Assembly (NCBI GenBank): GCA_021324755.1
Contig: JAJPIL010000014.1
Span: 248,001-312,000, forward strand
Length of the DNA: 64,000 nt
From: Pseudomonadota bacterium
Lineage (GTDB): Bacteria > Desulfobacterota > Binatia > Binatales > Binataceae
Reading direction: 5' to 3'
Below, one piece after another: positions 44,786 to 55,345 of this stretch. The position numbers were made by a program, and so were the translations under genes. Positions within the stretch are counted from its first letter, which is position 1; the number at the start of each line of letters is the position of its first letter. Under the pieces are notes generated by a model. The model searched no databases, was not told where the DNA came from, and saw only the letters and a list, made by a program, of their open reading frames with translations.

Positions 44786-47700
44786 ATGATACAGCGTCTG
44801 ATGGCGTTTGCGCTGCGCGAGCGCATCATCGTTTTAGGCTTTGCCGTTGCTCTTCTGCTCAGTGGCCTTTACGCGCTCTCCCAGCTGGACATCGAGGCCT
44901 ACCCAGACCCGGTCCAGCCGCTAGTTGAAGTTTTGACTTTGCCCGCCGGGCTTAGCGCCGAGGAAACGGAGCGCCTGGTTACAATACCTATAGAGTACGG
45001 ACTTGCGGGAACGCGCAACTTGGTGCGGATGAGCTCGATATCGTTGTTCGGGCTCTCCGACATCCGATGCTACTTTTCGTGGGACAGCGATTATTACTGG
45101 GACCGCACTCAAGTAATCAACCGCCTAAGCCTTATCAGTCTTCCCCAGGGTTACACGCCCGGAATTTCGCCAGAAAACCCGATCGGCGAAATCTATCGCT
45201 ACACCGTGGAGTGTCCTGACCATGACCTGATCAAGGAAAAAGAGCTCGAGGATTGGGTTCTCGAAAAGCAGCTCAAGACCGTGCCTGGAGTGATCGACGT
45301 CGCCGGCTTTGGCGGGCTGACGAAGGAGTACCACGTCGACGTCGATCCGGAGAAGCTGACCTATTACGGCATCAGTCTGTCCACGCTCATAAGCGCTCTT
45401 CAGAATTCCAACATCAACGTGGGCGGCAGTTATATCTCCGTCGGCGAGCAGGCGTTCGACGTCCGTGGCATCGGCTTTATCCGCGAGCTTTCGGACATCC
45501 GCAACGTGGTGTTGTCGGCCGCCAAAGGCACGCCGATAACGGTCGGTAACGTGGCCGATGTGAGTATCGGCTACGCCCCGCGACTTGGAGCTGTGGGGAT
45601 GAACGAGCGCGACGAGGTGGTCGAAGGGATCGTTTTGATGCGCAAGTACGGCGATACGCTAAAGACGCTGCGCGGGGTCGAAAAAAAGATCGAGCAAATC
45701 AATTCCGTGGGGATTCTTCCTGACGGCTGCCGAGCGGTTCCGTACTACGATCGTACCGGATTGGTTTATACGACGCTTCATACCGTGTTCGAGAATCTCT
45801 CGCTCGGGATGGGGCTCGTATTTGTCGTACTATTGTTCTTCCTCACCAATTTGCGCGCCGCGCTCATCGCCGCAATCAATATTCCACTGGCGCTCTGCGG
45901 CGCCTTCGTTCTGATGTACATGGGCAACACGCCGGCAAACCTTATTTCTTTGGGCGCAATCGATTTCGGCATCATCATCGACTCTACCGTCATCGTGATC
46001 GAGAACATCCACCGCGCCCTTACGACATCCGCCGAGTCCGAAGATTCCACGATTTTTCATCGCATCCTGGCAGCGGCACAAGAAGTGGGCGGCCCGATGG
46101 TGTTCTCGACTCTCATATTCGTAATCGCCTTCTTGCCGCTTTTCACGATGCGCGGTGTGGAGGGCGTGATTTTCTCTCCGATGTCCCACACTTATGCTTA
46201 CGCTCTCGGCACGGCGATTTTGCTGGCCATAACTCTTACGCCCGTTTTGGCTTCCTACTGCTTTAAGCACGGCATTCGCGACTGGCCCAATCCGCTGTGG
46301 CAGGGGCTTTCGCGCTTCTACCATGGGCTTTTCGTGCGGACTCTGCGCTGGCCGCGGCTTTCGCTTCTAGTGATAGTGTCATTCATAGTGGCCGTGTTGA
46401 GCCGCTTTTCGAGCCTAGGTGGCGAGTTTTTGCCGAAACTGGAAGAAGGCAACATATGGGCGCGCGCGACGATGCCGATCAGCATCTCGCTCGAGCACGG
46501 AATTCGGCTCGCTAATCGAATGCGCCGCGTCTTTATGTCCTTCCCCGAGGTGACCACTGTTGTCTCCCAGCTCGGGCGACCCGACGAGGGTACGGAGACG
46601 ACCGGCTTCTTTAACGCGGAGTTCTCCGTGGACCTCAAGCCAATGGAGCAGTGGCGGCCAGGCCTGACCAAAGAGAAACTCGTCAGCGAGATGAACGCCA
46701 AACTTACGCGCGAATTTCCCGGCGTCAGTTTCGGATACTCGCAAAATATCGAAGACAACGTCAACGAGGCGCTTTCCGGCGTGAAAGGCTCGAACTCGGT
46801 CAAGGTATTCGGCCCCGACCTGGCAACAGACGAGCGCATCGCCAACGAAATTAGCGAAATTATGAGCACTGTACCCGGTATCGTGGACTTGGCGGTGTAC
46901 AGGTCGATGGGTCAGCCCAATGTGTTGATTGTGCCTAACCGGGCTGCCTGCGCGCGTTACGGGCTGAATGTGGGCGACGTGAACGCGGTGGTGCAGGCCG
47001 CAATCGGTGGGCAGGCCGTCACGCAGGTGCTGCAGGGCGATCGGAGCTTTAACCTGACCGTTCGTTGGAAGCCGCAGTACCGAACCAGCCTCGAAGCGAT
47101 CCGCGAAATTCGCGTGCCCTTGCCGAATGGGGGCGTGGTGCCGCTGGCTCAGGTGGCCGACATCCGCACCGAAGGTGGGGCGTCGTTCGTGTACCGAGAA
47201 AACTTCGAGCGCTATGTGCCGCTTCGCTTCTCAGTGCGTGGTCGGGATTTCCAAAGCGCGGTCGAAGAGGCTCAACGGAAAGTTGCGGCTGCAGTAAAGC
47301 TGCCGCGCGGTGTTCATCTGGAATGGGCAGGCGAATATGCGGAACTCAAGGAGGCGACTCGGCGATTATCGATCGTCGTTCCGATCGCCCTGCTGCTGAT
47401 TATGGGTGTGCTTTACAGCGCTACGCTCTCGCTAATCGATACTTTCATCATCCTGGCGCAAATTCCGGTCGCATGCCTGGGAGGCGTCCTCGGATTAATC
47501 ATTACCCATACGCCGTTCAGCGTTTCAGCTGCGGTGGGCTTCATTTCGATTTTTGGCATCGCGGTGATGGACGGTATCCTCTTGACTTTTTACATCCGCG
47601 ATCTCTGGAATCGGGGTCATCCGTTCCTTGAATCGATCATTCTCGGTTCCGACCGTCGCTTCCGAGCAGTGATGATGACCGCGCTGGTGGACGGCCTTGG

Positions 47701-47890
47701 GCTTCTGCCCGCTGCGATGTCGACCAAGATAGGCGCGCAAACCCAACGTCCGCTCGCCATCGTCGTCATCGGCGGCGCGGTCGCGATCGCGCTAATCACT
47801 CGGATTCTGCAGCCGATTCTCATCTATCTCTGCCATCGCCGCTTACGTCTGGCCGAACAGCAAGCCGGCGCACCCCTTGCCGATGGGTAG
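44786..47890 (+). CDS. Heavy-metal RND efflux pump, CzcA-like
   Basis: A protein of 1034 residues with the twelve-helix RND plan and two large periplasmic loops. The fourth helix carries DFGIIIDSTVIVIEN (about residues 392-407), matching the DFGxxxD...EN pattern used by divalent-metal exporters (CzcA-type) rather than the CusA copper/silver form. The residue after the second Asp is Ser instead of Gly, so the metal is not certain; Co, Zn, Cd or Ni are candidates. The pump is proton-driven and moves metal from periplasm or cytoplasm through the duct. GAGGT lies 6 bases before the ATG, 23 bases after the adaptor. No metal-responsive regulator is adjacent. Confidence 0.92.
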   Translation: MIQRLMAFALRERIIVLGFAVALLLSGLYALSQLDIEAYPDPVQPLVEVLTLPAGLSAEETERLVTIPIEYGLAGTRNLVRMSSISLFGLSDIRCYFSWDSDYYWDRTQVINRLSLISLPQGYTPGISPENPIGEIYRYTVECPDHDLIKEKELEDWVLEKQLKTVPGVIDVAGFGGLTKEYHVDVDPEKLTYYGISLSTLISALQNSNINVGGSYISVGEQAFDVRGIGFIRELSDIRNVVLSAAKGTPITVGNVADVSIGYAPRLGAVGMNERDEVVEGIVLMRKYGDTLKTLRGVEKKIEQINSVGILPDGCRAVPYYDRTGLVYTTLHTVFENLSLGMGLVFVVLLFFLTNLRAALIAAINIPLALCGAFVLMYMGNTPANLISLGAIDFGIIIDSTVIVIENIHRALTTSAESEDSTIFHRILAAAQEVGGPMVFSTLIFVIAFLPLFTMRGVEGVIFSPMSHTYAYALGTAILLAITLTPVLASYCFKHGIRDWPNPLWQGLSRFYHGLFVRTLRWPRLSLLVIVSFIVAVLSRFSSLGGEFLPKLEEGNIWARATMPISISLEHGIRLANRMRRVFMSFPEVTTVVSQLGRPDEGTETTGFFNAEFSVDLKPMEQWRPGLTKEKLVSEMNAKLTREFPGVSFGYSQNIEDNVNEALSGVKGSNSVKVFGPDLATDERIANEISEIMSTVPGIVDLAVYRSMGQPNVLIVPNRAACARYGLNVGDVNAVVQAAIGGQAVTQVLQGDRSFNLTVRWKPQYRTSLEAIREIRVPLPNGGVVPLAQVADIRTEGGASFVYRENFERYVPLRFSVRGRDFQSAVEEAQRKVAAAVKLPRGVHLEWAGEYAELKEATRRLSIVVPIALLLIMGVLYSATLSLIDTFIILAQIPVACLGGVLGLIITHTPFSVSAAVGFISIFGIAVMDGILLTFYIRDLWNRGHPFLESIILGSDRRFRAVMMTALVDGLGLLPAAMSTKIGAQTQRPLAIVVIGGAVAIALITRILQPILIYLCHRRLRLAEQQAGAPLADG

Positions 47891-48109
47891 GTTCAAACAC
47901 TTGTTCGGCTAGGCGGTTAAGCTTTTCAAGCGGAAGAGCAGGGCGGCCATCTATACGAACCCTCCACGCTTCCTTTTTGTTCTCTTCTGCTGACTTTTAA
48001 CTTACCGAAGCCGAGGCCAACCGCGCTGCGCCATTGTCTCTGAGAGGCAAGCGTGAAAGGCTAACCTGAGAGATCTGATTGGCCAAGCCCAAAGAGGAGC
48101 CGATTGACT

Positions 48110-49696
48110 ATGACCGCTATTGCGCGCAACAGCGACGTCGAGGTCGCGCGCCTGTTTCACGAACTTACCAAGCACTCGTACACAAGCGTACGCACGGGCG
48201 ACTACCGGCTCGATTGGGAGAACGAGCCGTTCAAATTTAAGCTCTACCCCGAGCTTCCCGCCCTTGCGCTGCCACGCGATATCAGCCTTCCGGCGACCTC
48301 CGCCTTGGACGCGCTGTATCGGCGTGGGCAAAAGGGCTCGGGCAACGGGAGACTGGACGTGAACGCGCTTGCGCGGATACTCTTTTGCGCGGGTGGGATC
48401 ACTCGAAAAAGGCGCGTGGGAGGCCTAGACTACCATTTCCGCGCGGCTCCGTCGGCCGGCGCGCTGTACCCGATAGAAATTTACGTTGCAAGCCGCGCAA
48501 TCGAGGGCCTTAAGCCGGCTCTTTATCACTTCAGCCCCGGAGACTTGAGCCTTAGGGCACTGCGAGGGGGTGATTGGCTTGCGGTGATCGAAGGCGCGGC
48601 CGCAGGCGCGCCTTCGATCTCTACGGCGCAGGCAGCGATCATTCTCAGTGCCATCTTTTGGCGAAGCGCCTGGAAGTATCGGGCTCGCGCGTACCGCTAT
48701 TGTTTCTGGGATGCCGGTACGATCCTGGCCAATCTGACCGCGTGCGCTGCTGCGGAGGACGTGCAAGCTGAGGTGCTGACGGCTTTTGTTGACCGCGAAT
48801 TGGAAAATCTTCTGGACATCGACGGCGAGCGCGAAGGCGTGGTATGCGTCGTGCCGCTAACGACGGAAGATTTTCTCCAACACAAGCAAGCGGCTCCGGC
48901 AAAGAGCGGTTCGGGCGATACAGTCGTTTCGCCCCACGTCGATACTCCCTCACCGCTTGGGCTTGAAACCGTTCCTCTTTCGCAAAAGGAACGGGTTTAT
49001 GAAGAGCTTGTTCGGCTGCATCTGGCCTCGAAGCTGCAAGACCATGATGAGGTAAAAAAGCTTCGCGCGGCGACGATTAACCCCGCCAAGCGCGCCGGCG
49101 GAGGAGATCGTTTCGTGCCTTTGCCAAGACAAGACCCCTCCAAGGCCGGCTTGCGGCTTGGGGAGGTTATTTTGCGGCGGGGGACAACGCGAGCCTACGC
49201 TTCGGAAGCGATAACCAGTCTGGCGCTGGCGACGATGTTAGAGGCTTCTCTTCGCTTGCCGCGATGCGATTTCCCCAGGCTTAGCGATATCTATCTCATT
49301 GTGAGCGCGGTGGAGGGGATTTCGCCAGGAGCTTACTTTTACGATGCCGAGCGCCATGGGCTCGTGCTTCTGAAGGAGGGCGAATTTCGCCGAGAGGCCG
49401 CGTACCTTGCACTGGAGCAAGGCTTTGTGGCGGATGCAAGCGTGCTCTTTTGCTACATGGCCGACCTGGAGTGCGTAACCCAGGCGTTGGGCAACCGTGG
49501 TTACCGTAACGCCCATTTGGAAGCTGGGATGCTTGCCGGTGCCGTCTATTTGGTCAGTTACGCCCTGGGCTTGGGAGCGTCGGGACTTACGTTTTACGAC
49601 GATGATGCCACGGAGTTCTTTTCCCCTCATGCTGCAGGGAAAAGTCCGCTTTTGATGGTGGCAGCGGGCGTACCACGTAAAGCATCAAAGGCTTAA
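48110..49696 (+). CDS. SagB/ThcOx-family protein with two nitroreductase-like domains
   Basis: A protein of 528 residues holding two nitroreductase-fold domains in tandem. Domain 1 (about 30-265) has the SagB-type opening YRRGQKGSG and FRAAPSAGALYPIEIYV, with CFWDAGTILANLTACAAA; domain 2 (about 310-525) has LRRGTTRAYASEAITSLALATML and the FMN-region NAHLEAGMLAGAVYLVSYALG. SagB/ThcOx members use FMN to oxidise thiazolines and oxazolines in RiPP synthesis or act as other dehydrogenases. No YcaO cyclodehydratase, peptide or transporter neighbours exist, so this is an orphan of unknown substrate. AAAGAGGAG is 11 bases before ATG 48110; an in-frame TTG at 48104 lies five bases from it. Confidence 0.82.
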   Translation: MTAIARNSDVEVARLFHELTKHSYTSVRTGDYRLDWENEPFKFKLYPELPALALPRDISLPATSALDALYRRGQKGSGNGRLDVNALARILFCAGGITRKRRVGGLDYHFRAAPSAGALYPIEIYVASRAIEGLKPALYHFSPGDLSLRALRGGDWLAVIEGAAAGAPSISTAQAAIILSAIFWRSAWKYRARAYRYCFWDAGTILANLTACAAAEDVQAEVLTAFVDRELENLLDIDGEREGVVCVVPLTTEDFLQHKQAAPAKSGSGDTVVSPHVDTPSPLGLETVPLSQKERVYEELVRLHLASKLQDHDEVKKLRAATINPAKRAGGGDRFVPLPRQDPSKAGLRLGEVILRRGTTRAYASEAITSLALATMLEASLRLPRCDFPRLSDIYLIVSAVEGISPGAYFYDAERHGLVLLKEGEFRREAAYLALEQGFVADASVLFCYMADLECVTQALGNRGYRNAHLEAGMLAGAVYLVSYALGLGASGLTFYDDDATEFFSPHAAGKSPLLMVAAGVPRKASKA

Positions 49697-50104
49697 CGGA
49701 CGAACCCAGGCGTGTTTTTGAACCGCGTCAATTGACTCAGTTTGGGCCAGAAGAGGAAAAAATTTTCTATCCCTACTTGCAGACAGCCAAAATATTCTCT
49801 GCTTGCTTTCGCATCGCAAAACTACGCAGTCATTTAATTTGGCTCGTCCAGGGCGCCCTAGGCGGTGAGCCGTAGCCCTGGCTGCTCTCTTCAGTAATTG
49901 AACCAAGCTCAGCTATTTCGCCCGCTACTTTATTTGCTAGACGGCTTGACCTGGCTTGGGGGTGTAGATGTATGCCTTGGCTCGGAGACCTAGGCGTAAG
50001 CCAGTAGCCTAAGATCCTGAGCCTTTCTGAAAATTTTTCCTAATATTGTTGACATGGCTGCCCGATTCTAGCTATTTTCATTAGCCAATCGGGAGCTCTT
50101 ATTT
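49697..50104. other. Intergenic region upstream of lrp
   Basis: About 400 bases. It includes the lrp promoter (separate entry). A seven-base inverted repeat, CCAGGGC (49848-49854) and GCCCTGG (49875-49881), has no T-run and might be the end of the preceding transcript or a binding site. Nothing else is recognised. Confidence 0.4.
50049..50093 (+). promoter_or_regulatory. Sigma-70-type promoter of the lrp-gltBD operon with an overlapping inverted repeat
   Basis: TTGACA (50049-50054), an 18-base spacer and TATTTT (50073-50078) form a near-consensus promoter, with a start of transcription expected near 50085. CCCGATT (50061-50067) and AATCGGG (50087-50093) are a perfect seven-base inverted repeat that spans the -10 box, with the right arm overlapping the GGGAG ribosome site. 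The left arm lies before the start, so it is likely an operator rather than an RNA hairpin. Autoregulation by the Lrp protein encoded next is a reasonable inference. Confidence 0.55.
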
Positions 50105-50677
50105 ATGAAATTAGGCGATTCGCTGTGCCAGCTCGATGCGATTGACATTCAAATCTTGGCTCAGCTCCAGCAGTGCTGTCGGATTTCGCTGGCAAAATTA
50201 GCTGAACACGTAGGGCTTTCGGCGCCTTCAGTGCTAGAGCGCGTAAAAAAGCTTGAAGAGAGCGGAATAATCAAGGGTTATCATGCACACCTCGACGCCC
50301 GCCGACTAGGCAAGGACGTGACCGCCTTTATTGGCGTTTCTATAAGCCATCCGACTTTGGTGGAAAAGTTTGCCCAGGAGGTGGTCAAGCTCGACGATGT
50401 GCTCGAATGCCATCACGTGACGGGTCAGCATTCGATGCTGCTCAAGGTAAGGACGGACAACACGGCAACGCTTGAGAAACTGATCACCGCGATTCGCTCG
50501 ATCGAGGGGGTTGCAAAAACCGAAACGATGGTGGTTTTGTCGACCAGACTCGAGAGCACCTCGCTATCGTTGGCTTCTTTGGCTCGAGCACAGCAGGAGG
50601 CGGGACATAAGGGTAGAGTTCGAGCCGATAGCGTGAAATCTGAAATTGCGGGAGGAAACGGGACAAAGCATGCATAG
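50105..50677 (+). CDS. Lrp/AsnC-family transcriptional regulator
   Basis: A protein of 190 residues. The N-terminal winged helix-turn-helix is clear ([39 protein letters not shown], shown as a recognised region at about residues 12-50), and the C-terminal RAM domain (about 75-150) is the amino-acid sensing and oligomerisation part ([18 protein letters not shown]). The last ~35 residues form a charged tail longer than in enterobacterial Lrp (164 residues). It precedes gltB and overlaps it by eight bases, a close link with glutamate synthase that fits Lrp's known role at gltBD in E. coli. GGGAG lies about 9 bases upstream of ATG 50105. Confidence 0.92.
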   Translation: MKLGDSLCQLDAIDIQILAQLQQCCRISLAKLAEHVGLSAPSVLERVKKLEESGIIKGYHAHLDARRLGKDVTAFIGVSISHPTLVEKFAQEVVKLDDVLECHHVTGQHSMLLKVRTDNTATLEKLITAIRSIEGVAKTETMVVLSTRLESTSLSLASLARAQQEAGHKGRVRADSVKSEIAGGNGTKHA

Positions 50678-53600
50678 ATGGAGCTCGGTTCCGCCGAAGC
50701 AGGGTCTTTACGACCCTGCGCACGAGCACGAAGCGTGCGGCATGGGTTTTTTGGTCGATATCAAGGGCCGCCGCTCGCACGAGCTTGTCCGCCAAGCGCT
50801 GACCGCGCTGAAAAACATGACCCATCGCGGCGCCTGCGGGTGCGATCCGTTGACCGGTGATGGTTCCGGGATTCTCATCCAGCTTCCCCACGAGATGCTT
50901 CGCCGAGAGGCGCTGAATCTGGGGTTCGAATTGCCCGAACCGGGTTCCTACGGGCTGGGCATGCTGTTTTTGCCGCCGAACTCTGCTGCGCGCGAAAGAT
51001 GTGTGCAGATCGTCGAGCGTATCGTGGCCGCCGAAGGTCAGCGGTTGCTCGGGTGGCGCAAGGTGCCCACTGATGAGAGCGCGTGCGGCGCGGTTGCGCG
51101 TCGGTCGATGCCCTTTGTGAGTCAGGTCTTCATTGGGCGTGGCTCCGACACGCCCGACCAGCAGGCCTTCGAACGCAAGCTCTACGTCATCCGGCGTTGC
51201 ATAGAAAAAGAGGCGACCGCAAGCTTGGCCGCGGAGGCTGGGCCTTTTTATGTGTGCAGTCTCTCGACGCGCACCGTGGTCTACAAAGGGCAGCTGATGC
51301 CAGACCAGTTGGTGCGGTTTTACCCGGACCTCAGTGATCCAGATTTGATTTCCGCTCTCGCGCTTATTCATCAGCGTTTTTCCACCAACACTTTCCCCAG
51401 CTGGGAGCGTGCCCATCCTTATCGCTTTCTGTGCCACAACGGCGAAATCAACACGCTGCGCGGCAATATCAACTGGATGCATGCTCGGGAAAAGATGTTC
51501 GCCTCGCCGCTTTTCGGCGATGACATGCGAAAGATCATTCCGGTAATCCAGACCAACGGCAGCGACTCTGCGATCCTCGATAACGTGCTCGAGCTCTTGC
51601 TGCATACCGGCCGCTCCTTGCCCCATGCGGTGATGATGCTGATTCCAGAGGCGTGGCAGAATCACACCTCGATGAGCGAGTCGAAGCGCGCCTTCTACCA
51701 GTATCACGCGTGCATGATGGAGCCGTGGGACGGTCCCGCAGCGATCGCGTTCACCGACGGACGTTTGATCGGAGCCGTGCTCGACCGCAATGGGCTTCGC
51801 CCTTCCCGCTTCACTATCACGAAGCATGACCTTTTGGTGATGGCCTCGGAGACCGGCGTGCTGGATATCCCGCCTGAGCAGATCGCGTACAACGGGCGAC
51901 TTCAGCCGGGGCGGATGCTTTTGGTGGACGTCGAGCAGGGGCGAATCATCGAGGACGAGGAAATCAAGGAAGGGATGGCGGCGCGCAGGCCGTACCGGCA
52001 ATGGCTTAAAGACAACCTGGTTGACATTGACGATTTACCGCAGCCGCCCACGACGATCTCGCTCGACGGCCATGCGCGTCACGACGTGTTGACGCGGCAG
52101 ATCGCCTTCGGTTACACGAGCGAAGAGCTACGAATCATACTGGCGCCGATGGCGGTGAACGCTCAGGAGCCGGTCGGCTCGATGGGGACCGACACGCCGC
52201 TTGCCGTACTGTCCGACCAATGCCCCCTGCTCTTCAACTACTTCAAGCAACTGTTCGCCCAGGTGACCAATCCACCGATCGACCCAATTCGTGAAGAATT
52301 AGTGATGTCGCTCGAGACCACGATCGGCTCGGAGCAAAATCTCTTCGAAGAAACGCCCTTGCACTGCCGCCAGCTGCGGCTGCCTCATCCGATTCTTACC
52401 AACCAGGAGCTCGAGAAAATCAAGCGCCTTTCCCTGCCGGGTCTAAGGAGCGTCACTTTGCCGATCGTCTACCCGGTTGCTGAGGGTGAACATGGCTTGA
52501 GGCGCGCGCTGAATGACTTGTGCTTTCGGGCCTCTGAGGCGATAGCGGCAGGCTATACGATTATCGTCCTTAGCGACCGCGAGATGGACGCCACGCATGC
52601 GCCTATTCCGAGTCTGCTCGCCACCTCCGCGCTCCATCACTACCTAATACGCGAAGGTTTGCGTACGCGCGTGGGCCTGGTGGTCGAATCCGGCGAGCCG
52701 CGCGAAGTTCACCATTTCGCTCTTTTAATCGGCTACGGTGCCGGTGCGGTAAATCCCTACCTGGCCTATGCCACGATCGCGCAGATGGTTAGCGAAGGGA
52801 TTATCAAAGGCTTGTCGCCGGAGGAGGCGGTCGCGAACTACATCAAAGCGATCTGCAAGGGATTGCTCAAAGTCGCCTCCAAGATGGGGATCTCGACGCT
52901 TCAAAGCTACCGCGGAGCCCAGATATTCGAGGCTTTGGGCCTGAGCCAGGATCTGGTGGACAACTACTTCACCTGGACCGCGTCGCGTATCGGAGGCGTC
53001 GGACTTGAGGTAATCGAGCGCGAAACGGCGCAACGCCACGAGCAGGCCTTCAGTCCTGAAGTGCCTGGTGTGGGCAAGGAACTCAAAGGTGGGGGCGAGT
53101 ATCAGTGGCGACGGCGGGGCGAGGTGCACATGTATAACCCGGTCACGATCGCCAAGCTCCAACACGCCGTAACCATGGGGAGCTACAAGCTGTTCAAGCA
53201 GTACACTCGCGCGGTGGACGAAGGTGCGGCTCGGGAGGCGACGCTTCGCGGGTTGCTCAAGTTCAAACCGACCCGACCTCCAGTTCCATTGGAAGAAGTC
53301 GAGCCGGCTTCGGAGATCGTCAAGCGCTTTAAGACGGGTGCGATGTCGTTCGGCTCGATCAGCAAGGAAGCGCACGAGACGTTGGCGATCGCGATGAACC
53401 GGATCGGCGGCAAAAGCAACACCGGCGAAGGTGGCGAAGATCCGGAGCGCTTCAAGCTCGATCCCAACGGCGACTGGCGTCGCAGCGCGATCAAACAGGT
53501 CGCGTCGGGTCGCTTCGGTGTTACCAGCAACTACCTGGTCAACGCCGACGAAATACAGATTAAGATCGCCCAGGGGGCCAAGCCAGGTGAAGGCGGGCAG

Positions 53601-55223
53601 CTCCCAGGGCATAAGGTCGACCATTATATCGCCAAAATTCGTTACTCCACGCCTGGCGTGGGGTTAATTTCGCCTCCGCCGCATCATGACATCTACTCGA
53701 TCGAAGACCTCGCGCAGCTCATTCACGATCTTAAGGCCGCCAACGAGCACGCCCGTATCAGCGTAAAGCTGGTCGCCGCGGTTGGTGTGGGTACGATCGC
53801 GGCCGGCGTGGCGAAAGCCAAGGCGGACGTGATCCTGATAAGCGGTCATGACGGCGGCACTGGCGCCTCACCCCAAAGTTCGATCAAGCACGCGGGCATC
53901 CCGTGGGAGCTCGGCCTGGCGGAGACGCAACAGGTGCTCGTGATGAACGACTTGCGCGGGCGCGTCAGGCTCGAGGTCGACGGTCACCTCAAAACTGGTC
54001 GCGACGTCGTCATCGCCGCCTTGTTGGGCGCCGAAGAGTTCGGCTTTGCGACCGCCGCTTTGGTCGCGATGGGATGTGTGATGATGCGAGTGTGCCATCT
54101 CAACACCTGCCCGGTAGGGATCGCAACTCAGGACCCCGTGCTGCGACAGCGTTTTGCGGGCAAGCCCGAACACGTCGTGAATTTGATGATGTTTATCGCT
54201 GAGGAAGTGCGCGAATACATGGCTCAACTCGGCTTCAGGACGGTTGACGAGATGGTGGGTCGGGTCGAATGTCTGGAGCCGAACTACGCTGTCGACCACT
54301 GGAAAGCGCGCTACGTCGATCTCGGCCAGATTCTCCATCGCCCCGTCTCCAGTGGAGAGGTGGCGATCAGATGCGTTCAAGAGCAGGACCACGAGCTCGA
54401 CAAGGTCGCTGACAGGCGCCTTATCGAGCTTTGCAAAAGCGCTTTGGAGCACAAGCGGCCCGTGCAAATCCATATGCCGATTCGCAACGTCGACCGCGCG
54501 TTCGGTACGATGCTGTCGGCGGAAATTTCGCGCCGCTACGGCGAGGAGGGGCTGCCCCCGCACACGATCCAGATTCACGTCAAGGGGTCGGCGGGCCAAA
54601 GCTTCGGTGCTTTCCTGGCACGCGGAGTAGCCCTTTATCTGGAAGGAGACGCTAACGACTATATCGGCAAGGGGCTTTCGGGCGGTCTCATCGTTGTGCG
54701 CCCTCCTAGAGCAGCCACGTTCAAAGCGGAAGATAACATCCTGATCGGCAACGTCGCTTTGTACGGCGCAACCGGCGGCGAAGCCTATTTCCGCGGCGTT
54801 GCGGGAGAACGCTTTGCCGTGCGCAACAGTGGCGCGATCGCGGTCGTCGAGGGAGTGGGCGACCACGGATGCGAGTACATGACGCGAGGCGTGGTGGTCG
54901 TCCTGGGTCGCACCGGACGCAACTTCGCGGCTGGAATGAGCGGCGGTGTAGCGTACGTGCTGGATACGGCAGGCGACTTCGAGAGCCGCTGCAACATGGG
55001 AATGGTCGAGCTCGAACCATTGGACGATCCGAGCGAGCGCAGTCAGGTGCGGATGCTTATCACGCGCCACTATCAGTACACTGAAAGCGAGCTTGCCAGG
55101 CGAATTCTGGACAACTGGAATGACTATCAGACGCGGTTCGTCAAGGTCGTGCCTACGGAGTACCGCAAGGTTTTGGAGCGCCAGCATCTAGATTCCGAGA
55201 TGGCGCGCGTGGCCTCGGTGTAA
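50670..55223 (+). CDS. gltB: Glutamate synthase large subunit
   Basis: A protein of 1517 residues. The Ntn-type glutaminase cysteine is in [16 protein letters not shown] (residue 23 from ATG 50670; a short propeptide is removed to expose it). The central and FMN-binding domains follow, then the [3Fe-4S] cluster cysteines [15 protein letters not shown], and the C-terminal GXGXG beta-helix. With GltD it turns glutamine plus 2-oxoglutarate into two glutamates, using NAD(P)H. The ATG at 50670 is chosen because it places the cysteine after a short leader; TTG 50646 is in frame but lengthens it. The gene overlaps the lrp stop by eight bases, and gltD follows at 122 bases. Confidence 0.95.
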   Translation: MHRWSSVPPKQGLYDPAHEHEACGMGFLVDIKGRRSHELVRQALTALKNMTHRGACGCDPLTGDGSGILIQLPHEMLRREALNLGFELPEPGSYGLGMLFLPPNSAARERCVQIVERIVAAEGQRLLGWRKVPTDESACGAVARRSMPFVSQVFIGRGSDTPDQQAFERKLYVIRRCIEKEATASLAAEAGPFYVCSLSTRTVVYKGQLMPDQLVRFYPDLSDPDLISALALIHQRFSTNTFPSWERAHPYRFLCHNGEINTLRGNINWMHAREKMFASPLFGDDMRKIIPVIQTNGSDSAILDNVLELLLHTGRSLPHAVMMLIPEAWQNHTSMSESKRAFYQYHACMMEPWDGPAAIAFTDGRLIGAVLDRNGLRPSRFTITKHDLLVMASETGVLDIPPEQIAYNGRLQPGRMLLVDVEQGRIIEDEEIKEGMAARRPYRQWLKDNLVDIDDLPQPPTTISLDGHARHDVLTRQIAFGYTSEELRIILAPMAVNAQEPVGSMGTDTPLAVLSDQCPLLFNYFKQLFAQVTNPPIDPIREELVMSLETTIGSEQNLFEETPLHCRQLRLPHPILTNQELEKIKRLSLPGLRSVTLPIVYPVAEGEHGLRRALNDLCFRASEAIAAGYTIIVLSDREMDATHAPIPSLLATSALHHYLIREGLRTRVGLVVESGEPREVHHFALLIGYGAGAVNPYLAYATIAQMVSEGIIKGLSPEEAVANYIKAICKGLLKVASKMGISTLQSYRGAQIFEALGLSQDLVDNYFTWTASRIGGVGLEVIERETAQRHEQAFSPEVPGVGKELKGGGEYQWRRRGEVHMYNPVTIAKLQHAVTMGSYKLFKQYTRAVDEGAAREATLRGLLKFKPTRPPVPLEEVEPASEIVKRFKTGAMSFGSISKEAHETLAIAMNRIGGKSNTGEGGEDPERFKLDPNGDWRRSAIKQVASGRFGVTSNYLVNADEIQIKIAQGAKPGEGGQLPGHKVDHYIAKIRYSTPGVGLISPPPHHDIYSIEDLAQLIHDLKAANEHARISVKLVAAVGVGTIAAGVAKAKADVILISGHDGGTGASPQSSIKHAGIPWELGLAETQQVLVMNDLRGRVRLEVDGHLKTGRDVVIAALLGAEEFGFATAALVAMGCVMMRVCHLNTCPVGIATQDPVLRQRFAGKPEHVVNLMMFIAEEVREYMAQLGFRTVDEMVGRVECLEPNYAVDHWKARYVDLGQILHRPVSSGEVAIRCVQEQDHELDKVADRRLIELCKSALEHKRPVQIHMPIRNVDRAFGTMLSAEISRRYGEEGLPPHTIQIHVKGSAGQSFGAFLARGVALYLEGDANDYIGKGLSGGLIVVRPPRAATFKAEDNILIGNVALYGATGGEAYFRGVAGERFAVRNSGAIAVVEGVGDHGCEYMTRGVVVVLGRTGRNFAAGMSGGVAYVLDTAGDFESRCNMGMVELEPLDDPSERSQVRMLITRHYQYTESELARRILDNWNDYQTRFVKVVPTEYRKVLERQHLDSEMARVASV

Positions 55224-55345
55224 GGCTCGCTTCTAGCTGAGAGCAGAGCCGCACGCGTGGCCGCCGATGGCGGTGCGATCGATCGGACGGACCGTCGACC
55301 GATTCGGTGGCGCGCAATCACGAAGGTCTTACGATAGGCAGAATT

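Noticed and set aside
50484-52001. A 505-residue minus-strand frame
   Set aside because: It is antisense to gltB and lrp and has no recognisable motif or ribosome site.
53868-55187. A 439-residue minus-strand frame
   Set aside because: Antisense to gltB; same reasoning as the previous entry.
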